Positions 9,701-17,813 of a DNA stretch of 25,353 nt are shown here, piece after piece (within the stretch, counting starts at the first letter, position 1; every line of letters begins with the position of its first letter). The position numbers and the translations under genes were made by a program. The DNA comes from Hypsibius dujardini. Its lineage: Eukaryota; Tardigrada; Eutardigrada; Parachela; Hypsibiidae. The notes below the pieces were generated by a model. That model made no database searches. It had not been told where the DNA came from and saw nothing but the letters and a program-made list of their open reading frames with translations. The DNA lies in contig LRSR01004684.1 in NCBI GenBank assembly GCA_001579985.1, positions 1 through 25,353 on the forward strand, in the 5' to 3' direction.

Positions 9701-11665
9701 CAACGCGTTGGTGATGGATCTGTTGGGTCCGTCCCTGGAGGATTACTTTCGCGCGATGGATCGCAAGTGGTCCTTGAAGACCTGTTGTATGGCGGCTCTG
9801 CAGGTGCTGGAGCGGATAGAGTTTCTGCATTCAAAGGGTTATGTCTATTCGGATATTAAACCGGAGAACTTTTTGGTGGGCCTGGCGGAGGAGAAACAGG
9901 ACGGCCTGATATATCTGATTGATTTCGGACTGGCGCAGCTGTTTAAGGATAAGGAGACCGGCAAATACAGCTACGATGAGAACTTGAAGACCCACCCCGT
10001 TGGTACGATGAGGTATATTTTGATGATCACATGTCTAGCAAGTATGCACGGGACAGTCAAGCACATCCAACCTCAGAAGTATTTCAATGCTAAGCCCAAT
10101 TAAGAAAACAACTCGAAATACACAGACATCCCAAAAAATGACTCTGCATGAGAAGATTTACGTGTTCTTTTCTGCTCTTACAGACGAAACATCACATTAT
10201 ACAGGCACTATATTGTGATGTACATTAGAAATTTTTCTGATTTACTTGGAGCTTTATCGTTTTTGTACGTTGTAGGTACATGAGCGTGCGTTCCCACGAA
10301 GCCCGGTCCCTGTCCTACCGAGACGATCTCGAGTCAATCGGCTACCTTATCATTTACTTTCTGGTCGGTAAACTGCCATGGCAAGGCTTAGCCATGAAAG
10401 ATCGCCAGAAGAAGGTGAAAGCGGTCGGGATGCAGAAGAAAAACATGCCGGTCGAGGAGTTGTGCGCGGGCTGCCCACCCGAAATGCAGGAGTACATGAA
10501 GTACGTCCGCTCCATCCAGTTCTACGCCGAACCGAAGTACGAACGGCTGCGCACCTTCTTCACCAACATCCTCGCGCAAAATAAACTGACCGACGACGGA
10601 GTCTTCGATTGGATGGGAAATGTCTACGACTTCGGGAAGAACCGTAAGTCGGAGAGTATTCTTGGAGGTAAAGCAGCAGCTGCCGGTTCGGCTCGGCTCG
10701 CCGGCTCGGCTGGAGCTGTTGCGGCTGCTGGGGGCACCGATGAGGAGGGGGCGAAACCTAAAAGACACTTCGGTGAAATGACAGATCCGAAGAAGGATCC
10801 TGAGAGATCTCCTAAACGCGAGAGGAAAAAGCGTGAGAAGCGTGAGAAGAGAGGCTCCGCTCCTCCAGCAACGGTTGCTGCACCCGTTGGGCCGGCGGTG
10901 AAAAAACCACCGGAGGCACCGACAGGCTCTGTCGCTGGTCCTTCACCAAAGGGGACGAAAGGTCTGCCACTCCCGGTGGTGGCTGGACAAGATCCCGCAG
11001 TGGATCCCATCATTGCTTTCACAGGTAAGGCGACAAGTGACAGGTGAGACAGGTGAGGATCCGGTTGTTTAATAATTGCATAATTTTTCTCGATTTAAGG
11101 TTGTCCAATAGCGTACTTTTTAAAGAAAAATTGTGAATTTAAACTACATACAAAATCAGCATGCGACGCAAGCTTGGTTTTAAATTAAATTAGAAATGAT
11201 TTTAATTGAGAATAAAAACGGTATTTCCCGATATTCTAAATCAAATGTGAATTCCAGTCATCGATGATTAAAAATGGTGTTACATTTTGTAATGTGAAAT
11301 AAATTATAAATCAACACATGACCGGGCGTCCAATTTTAAATTAAAATAAATCATTTAGTTTAAAATGAAAAGTCAATTTAATAAATTACTATTTAAAATT
11401 ACTTTAAGCAATGATAAATGTTTTGGTCATGTTTTAGCCTGACTTCATTGCTTTATAAAAGAAGTGGTTGAATTGCTTTGCAAATAAATAAATTAATAAC
11501 AACAAATTTCGATTTACTAAGCGTCCTCATTTAATGAGTTTTGTTATAGAGCAAGAGGCGGATAGACCTTTAAGGCCATCGCCAACACCGTCCGCGACCA
11601 CGCCCCCGCGTGATAAACGGCCGAAGAGTCGTGGAGAGGATAGCGGCGGTTGTTGTACTTGCTAA
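6785..11665 (+). CDS. Casein kinase 1 family Ser/Thr protein kinase (CK1-gamma-like) with long Lys-rich N-terminal extension
   Basis: Exons 6785-7208, 8194-10012, 10276-11024, 11550-11665; all joins GT..AG with matching phase; 1035 residues. The ATG at 6785 directly follows an in-frame TAG. Residues 1-565: low complexity, Pro/Ala-rich with Lys blocks (KEKKKKKKKDKEHKKHRRK; KKKRKKKKRKD; KKARRKKKRRG), probably disordered with nuclear-signal-like stretches. Residues ~570-863: kinase, with LGKGGFGEARRG, ATP lysine K604 in YAIKLE, LGPSLEDYF, catalytic motif YSDIKPENF (D695), DFGLA (D718), GTMRYMS, RRDD-like YRDDLES and LPWQG. RYMS, EYMKYVRS and KPENFLVG point to CK1-gamma rather than alpha/delta or VRK. 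The HRD Arg is Ser694, so this is a non-RD kinase; the catalytic Asp remains. The C-terminal part is Ala/Pro/Lys-rich and ends ..SGGCCTC, a possible lipidation signal as in CK1-gamma and yeast Yck1/2. Substrates unknown; no AATAAA found downstream. Confidence 0.92.
7209..8193 (+). other. CK1-like gene intron 1 (985 bases)
   Basis: Bounded by AAAG|GTTAGTCC and TTTCTAG|AGCTG. It contains the inverted-repeat element copy 2 (7638-7901). No other gene seen; the reading frame at 7219-7470 looks like chance. Confidence 0.8.
7638..7901. mobile_element. Short inverted-repeat (MITE-like) element, copy 2
   Basis: The left end is CGTATCTCAAGGGACAGCTA followed by AGCCCCGCC. The right end, on the minus strand, is CGTATGCTCGCGATCTCAAG followed by GCACAC. 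It matches the copy at 4168-4437 in ends and internal motifs (ATTCGATTCACTGT, a TGAT run). The left end lacks the GCTCGCG segment, so this copy has a small deletion. Confidence 0.75.
11025..11549 (+). other. CK1-like gene intron 3 (525 bases)
   Basis: Bounded by ACAG|GTAAGG and GTTATAG|AGCAAG. Strongly AT-rich, with TTTAAATTAAAT-like stretches. No gene, element or clear structure seen. Confidence 0.8.
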
Positions 11666-12259
11666 ATGCGACTGCTAGATGCGCCTGCGACGTTTTTATG
11701 CGCATCGATTTTTCTTCATTTTTTATTGTTAGCCCATTTTTACTTCGTCTTTTTGTTGTTACGCGACTCATTGGATGACTTCTCGCCGACTCCATGCCAT
11801 GAACCGATCTTGTAAGGATCGAGACGGGAGCAGTACGCTTTTCTTTATGCTCTTTATGTTCAGTGTCCATATACTTTCCGTGTCGATAGTGGGAAATGAT
11901 CTCGAAAAACAAAGAGCTAAAAATAGATGTATGCTCTCTCTGATGCATTGTTGCACTTAATTGTTGTCTTGATGGGTTTTGTTACTAAAGTACATACTCG
12001 GTCCATTATGACAGAGTTTAAAGCGATTCGCGACAAAGATGCCGCAACCGCTCGTTGGTTCGTTGCAACCCGCAAACGAAACAGTGGCGGCATCTGTGTC
12101 TTATCTTTGACATAGACATTGGCATCTCAATGCCTATTGTCATGTTTTCACACGTACTACACTACCGGCACCAGACCCTGGTGATGGCGGAGGAATAGTA
12201 TACGTATATATCCTGCACGCAACAACTGTGATCCGATTGACGTTACTCTGCACAGCTCA
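11666..12259. other. Spacer after the CK1-like gene
   Basis: 3' UTR and intergenic sequence. Several short frames on both strands (about 60 codons) look like chance. No canonical AATAAA was found. A weak stem forms at about 12100-12145 (ACATTGGCAT / ATGCCTATTGT). Confidence 0.5.
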
Positions 12260-12739
12260 AGTATGAGGTAAGGGGACTGGAATGGGCCACTTGTTTTCCC
12301 GGTACCCTGGAATGGACCACCCTGGAATGGGCCACCCTGGAATGGACCAACCTGCAATGGGCCACCCTGCAATGGGCCACCCTGCAATGGACCACCCTGG
12401 AATGGACCACCCTGGAATGGACCACCCTGGAATGGACCACCCTGGAATCAGAACTTGCACACAAGTTTTGGCTCTCACTAAGGTGCTAAGCGACAGAGAA
12501 TATTCGATAATTCGGTGGAACGCGTATCAGATATGAAAAACAATTGTGGGAACATGTTTAAAAAAGAGAAATAAAAAGCTCCATTGGACGATTGGAGAAA
12601 GTCCACTGTAGAGGTCGCTGACTACGCAGCAACTTATTTGTTTTTGATTAATTTGTGACATAGCGCCCCCTGCCGCCCGGTGGTCCATTCCAGGGTACGG
12701 GAAAGTCAAGTGGGCCATTCTAGTGCCCTTACCTCATAC
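12260..12739. mobile_element. Foldback element with internal 15-bp tandem array
   Basis: The left end is GTATGAGGTAAGGGGACTGG followed by AATGGGCCACTTG and TTTTCCCGGTACCCTGGAATGG. The right end, on the minus strand, is GTATGAGGTAAGGGCACTAG followed by AATGGCCCACTTG and ACTTTCCCGTACCCTGGAATGG. The arms are about 60 bp with few mismatches. Next to the left arm, 12307-12448 is a tandem array of GGAATGGACCACCCT and the variant GCAATGGGCCACCCT, about nine or ten copies. No coding capacity, and no target-site duplication recognised. Confidence 0.8.
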
Positions 12740-12913
12740 CGCGGAGCGGACCTATTTAGTGTTCTCTGGAGAAATGGCATCGGCAGCAATCCCAAATTGG
12801 AGCTTCTCACGGATGGAAAACTCGAATTGGAAAACTTTCGCACGAAGTACGTCAGGCAGAGCTCCTGGGACGGCGAGTACTTCGGATCGGGACCGAAGGA
12901 CACATTGCGTTGA
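12740..12913 (+). pseudogene. Exon-like fragment, possibly a decayed coding segment
   Basis: An open stretch of 57 codons ending in TGA, with codon use like that of the real exons nearby (GC-rich third positions). It contains LELLTDGKLELENFRTKY and EYFGSGPKD. The heptapeptide YFGSGPK also occurs in the CK1-like kinase of this window (YYFGSGPKENN). After a shift of frame the following bases read LITELRVP, loosely like LVMDLLGPS of that kinase. It starts directly against the right end of the foldback element and has no convincing splice acceptor. It could be a broken kinase copy, the last exon of an unseen gene, or chance. Confidence 0.25.
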
Positions 12914-15900
12914 TCACGGAACTGAGGGTTCCTCGCTTGTGTTAGGTCTACCAACCGTCAGTTGGATAGTTAACAAGTTTATTAGACTGATAGTAAAGAC
13001 CGTTAGAGAAATAAACTGGAAGAAAGGAAAGAAGAAGTAGAACTCCCTGTAGAAATAATAAAACACATTATTATATAGTAAAGTTTTAACTATAGAAATG
13101 AAGGTAAATGGCACATACATCAGAATAGGGTTAATAGAGTGGACAGAATTACAAACTAAGTATGATACTCGTGAGTTAAAGAACTATCATGATTGGATAT
13201 GAGGACTTGTTGGGCGTGTCCAACACTTGTGGCAATTACTTCCGCGCAATGGAGAGCTAGTAGTGCTTGAAAAGAAGGCCTGCTGTACAGTAAAGCGTCT
13301 CGCTTCAGAATTTGAAGCTACCAGGAGTATGTGCATTCGAGGGGTCACAAGCGCCATTATCGGTTTTTTTGGCAGGATACGTTTTTCGAGGGATATCTCA
13401 CAAAAGAAAAAGGTTTTTCAGGGACGCATCAAATTCGAAATTTTATACCTGAACTTACAAGTTAGACAGTGTTATTTCTGTTTCCTAATATTGTATCTTA
13501 CTAGATGACGTGCAGCACATTTTGCCTTGAACTACCTGCACATCGTTGCGAAACTTTGTAAAAATGAGAATATATATAAAAACATAATAAATGCGTACGA
13601 CAATGCCGAAAGAACCGGAAGCAGGGGAGTGAGGTTTATTCCTTATTGGCATGTCTAGAACATAGCGAAGGCGTTTCCGATTTTGAAGCGGCCAGATACC
13701 ATAAACAGGAAGAACTTGAAGAAAATAAAGGGAAATGAGAGAAAAAGTGTCAAATCCTAAATCCTGTTCCGCTAAACCCTCTCAGTTACAGCTGTATTGC
13801 CGTTGCTTCAATATTCGGGGCGTCGACAACGTGGGAGGTTTCGGCGTTGTTGGCGCATAACTAGCCGACGACGGTGGCCGCAGATATGGCATCGTAACCG
13901 GTGATGTCGTCAGTTTGTCAGACCATGTTACTCAACGCAGCAAGGAAGTTCTTGGGACGGTCAATCGCAGTTAGACGAAGTAAAGCGTCCGTTCGGTCGA
14001 TTATTCGACTGACGTTGACGGCTGTTGCACGTGACGACAAAAATGCTGGGACTTGACACGGACCTTGGTGCTTCCGTATCAAATACGACATGTAAAGTTT
14101 AGAGTGACCGATGATTTCGGTTCCACAAATGCCGTCGTTCGAACAAAAATTTGTCACGTTGCCAAAATTACTGATGAACTCAAATTTTATGACGAATCAC
14201 ATTGACAAGCAACCTAAAACGTTGATGTGTTTTGTAGCGGTTTTGATGGTAGAGTAGTATTTCCACTCCGGATGGGCTGATTCGAGATAAACCAAGAGAT
14301 ACCTACTTTCAACATGTTGTTGGGTCCGCAACGCTTGGTCTCAATGCCTTCAAGCACTCCTCCGCACTCATAAGAATATTGCGATGGGTTGGGGTCGTGT
14401 TTTACCCTCCGAGTAGAAAGGTAATCATATTTTGCCCTTTATGAATTGACGGCAGACGTGGTCGGGGAACTGTTTACTTTGACTGTAAAGTTGGTACCGT
14501 ACACTTACAGACATAAAGTTTTGTATCGGAAAGTCACAGCGGAATTGGTGTTCTAAGGTGAGGATAACGATTTATGTCGGGAAACAGCAGTCGGAAGTTT
14601 CCACCGTGAACGCTGCGGCGGAACCAATAAGGAGAAGTAGGCCCACATGATCGATGTGGTGGTCGGTGGTCGAAGAGACTTTTAAAGTTGCCGGCGGGAG
14701 GGTTCAGCTGTTGTTTTTTATGTCGACGTAAGCTGCGGCTTCTGACAAATCAAAACTCGGAATGAGGTAAATAAAACGTTTGAATTTACTTACCAGAAGT
14801 CTTCCGCAAATCGGAACAAGGTCGATGTGGATATCCGCCGCATACGGAACAAAATCTATGATAAAGATGGTGCGACAAACACCATTCCGTCGGGTTGTTG
14901 GCAGCGTTAGCTGAAGTTAACGAATAGATTTTCGTTGCAAACACAAAACTGACGTTAGATTTAACGATCGAAATGAGTCATGCACACATTGATAAGGGTG
15001 CTTTTGTGGAAAAATGAAAACCGTTAAACAAGTTTTTGGCTTGTGACAACAACGTTCATTTGGATTTGGCACAAAAAAATGGTGGTCCGGATCGTTTGTC
15101 AGCGCCGTCCAGCTCGATAGAACAGTACCGAGGTCGGTAAAATGACGAAGCGCGTGATTGTTACAACAATCACAAACTAAAAGGCAATTAAATTCCCCAT
15201 GTAAACTATGCTGAAAATAATTGGGATGGTGCCATGAAAATCACGGACGAATAAAGGTTCGGCGTATTACAACACAGCCTTAACTGGAGACCCTGGCATG
15301 ACTGGGGAATGTCGCCATGACCCATGACTTTGCAGACGCTCATGCTGTTGGTGACAAGCGGAGTCGTTTCACGAAGGGTTCGAGAGCCTTTTTATAAACC
15401 GGCAAATAAAAAATTGGTGTTGCAGTCGTGCTCCCAAAAAATTCCGTCCGCCAGAAACACATGCTGTTCTCGCGTGCTGTTTTACTGCGCTCTTTTTTTA
15501 AGCAGCGACGTCGGGTCTTTTTAACTGCGGCGCAATGGTGACTCCATTGGTTTGTCAGTAGTGTTTGCAAACCTGGTCTTTAAAAACGGAGTGGAATTGT
15601 GGTTGCATTCAATTACTGAGTTGAACCAAGTTTAACGAGCTGGTGGAACTAAATTGCTGAACGCCGCTCGCGTTGCCCGATAAAAAAGAGCGAGACGCGT
15701 CTTCGTGTATAGTCTAACCAGCCGGTAGGAGACGCTGGATCGGGTTCTAATAATTTGTCACCGCCCTTCAGTTGTCAATGATCAGTCAGGGTATAACCAG
15801 GGTCCTGTTCTGATTGAGTAAGGCTGTAATTAGACTGCCAAAATTGCAGCATTTGGTGATAAAAGTTGAAATTCAAATGGTGAATTTCGTTTACGTTGGT

Positions 15901-16560
15901 CGTTTAGTTTTGTGATTTTGCAGCCGAAAGTGATCTTGAAATTTTGAGTAACCTCGGATCCTCGAGGGTTGTTTATCTCAAATCGGCTGCATAACTGTAA
16001 CGCCAGAACTGAGTTAGGTTCCGAAACAATGAAGGGCCTAATTTTGGGTGAGTCATGTACTAACGCGGCAGTAAATCAGACATACCAAGTCGAACCTTTT
16101 ATACTAGTAGAATAACGGACAGAAACCGCTTGTCAATTTACTAGGATGTAAAAAGAGAAAAATTAAGTGTTGCGAAATGATCTCCTCACAACAGCAGCTC
16201 ACGAGCTTATTTAAGCACTGCTGGAGTGTTTATACATTTGTACGTTTACAACGTACAAAATAACCAATGGTTACATCACCGTAGGCAACCACCAAGAGAG
16301 TGTACAGAGGTGCTCAGAAATATGTCAGAACTGTCTACACAAAACAGAGTACAGTAATGCTCACAAATAGACTAGAGCTCACACCAAAACAGCATAATAC
16401 AAAAGTACGTAAATACTAAAAGCAGAAGGAGATGACTAGACGCGGAGTAGTAATAACGGACGAGAAGGCCTTGTTTTGCGGTCCGTGCGTCGAAAGATCA
16501 GCAAATGCGACAGTACTAACCGATCCCTATTGTAGCATCATTGCGAGTTATGTCTGGTGA
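12914..16560. other. Long stretch without a recognisable gene
   Basis: About 3.6 kb. Only short frames (93 codons at 13227-13508, 79 on the minus strand at 13918-14157, 66-76 at 15324-15570), none of which I recognise. Unlike the rest of the window it has no GACA, TGAT or minisatellite arrays. A purine-rich tract (AAAAAGAGAAAAATTAAG) stands before TGTTGCGAAATGATC at about 16171, reminiscent of a retroelement tract-LTR junction, but no second LTR copy is visible. Probably old, decayed mobile DNA; this is inference. Confidence 0.35.
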
Positions 16561-16665
16561 GTACTAACATGGCCCTTCTCCATCATCATTTCGACGCGAC
16601 CGGCCTAAGAGCTCTAAGAATTTTGCGTTGGTCAAGCGTAGACCACACTGAAGACATAACAAGTT

Positions 16666-17030
16666 TCAAGCCCATGACAGTTTTTTCGCACCTTCCTCTT
16701 CAATTCTTTGCTGAATGGTGGCCTGCGATACTCCCAGCTCAAGAGCGTTCTGAGATGGAGTTTGTGGGTTGGGTCCAGTCGTGACCTTCTTGACTTTTTT
16801 GAGGAGGGCTGCAGTCCTTAGTTTTGCCTTGCCAGAGTTCGTCGCTTTTGATGGTAGTTTGGGTCGGCCGGCTTCTTCCGTTGCATTTGCCCTAGTGACT
16901 TTGTTGACTACCGATTTTTATACAGCGATATTCGTAAGAATAGTGCATTCACAATTTCGGTGGTCGAGCATTTAAGGGTGTGCAAGGTAAAAATGGAGTG
17001 ACGCATTTCCAAAGATAATTTACGCGGCAT
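16666..17030 (-). pseudogene. Tc1/mariner-like transposase, broken N-terminal fragment
   Basis: Starting from ATG at 17030 on the minus strand, the reading begins MPRKLSLEMRHSIFTLH, typical of the first helix-turn-helix of Tc1/mariner transposases, and stops after about 40 codons. A second frame (16917-16666, 83 codons) continues the same order: a GRPKLPSK linker, then TPSQNALELGVSQATIQQRI, a second helix-turn-helix, ending in TGA. So at least one frameshift and one stop break it. No DD(E/D) catalytic region was found downstream and no inverted repeats were recognised. Function in intact elements: DNA binding at the transposon ends. It is not expected to be active. Confidence 0.5.
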
Positions 17031-17813
17031 TTTTAACACGCAATACAATCACCAAACTTTTTAAGCACGGCAAACTGGTCTGATCAGCTGTTCGATCACT
17101 GAAATGGTTTGCGCAATGTGAGGTGCGCGCACAGAAAATTAAAAACGAGGCCGGCTACAAACAAATGAATCGGCCTCTGTAGATTGGCACTGTTCTGCGC
17201 ATGTGCCGCTGAATTGGGGGGTAATTCGCTGGAACAAGGGACATCGGTAGTATTGCCAACAAGGCAGCTTCTCGCCCTCCGACATCTACGAACCTGCCGC
17301 TGCAAAACAAAGTAGGCCACTCGTTGTAGTACAAAAAAAATGTATTCAAGAACCTGACCGATGGTTTGTTTCAATTTAGAATCGTTCAAGATTCGGACTC
17401 GCTCAACTTACGAATAACTTTTGCGTTCAGTCCGGCGATCAAAACGACGACTTATGCATGATAGATTGATTGGATTGCATGGTAGAATCTGTTCTTGTGG
17501 GCAACAGTATGCCGATACAGAAATGAGTAGAAGTAATAATTATGAGTTATGTAAAGGCCCGTGGCCTCGCTCCCGTGTACAGCAGCACCCTAGAATTAGT
17601 TGCTGCTAATTGAGCCAGTGTAGAAGCACACGTTTACAGTGTAATAATTTAGCAGCATTTAGTTTGCTCACACCGCGTCCCTCCCTTATCCAAGGCAACA
17701 GGCTTCAAGCTACAACTTTCTCTACAAAATAATAATCCTTCCAATCGAGAAAAAATGTTGCCTCTCATATCTGACACCTTCCCGGGGTCCACACCCCCGC
17801 CTCCATCAACCCA
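17031..17813. other. Spacer upstream of the MYCBPAP-like gene
   Basis: No gene recognised. Short frames on both strands (17096-17389 minus, 17421-17609 plus) look like chance. The promoter of the 17814 gene should lie in the right part; no clear motif. Confidence 0.5.

Noticed and set aside
9480-10620. Vaccinia-related kinase (VRK) instead of CK1
   Set aside because: VRKs have DYG-type motifs and GDIKAxN; here DFGLA, KPENFLVG, GTMRYMS and LPWQG are CK1 features.
16169-16400. LTR of a retrotransposon on the plus strand
   Set aside because: A purine tract, a TG start and a TATA-like box are suggestive, but there is no second copy, no primer-binding site and no pol coding sequence in the window; kept only as a remark.
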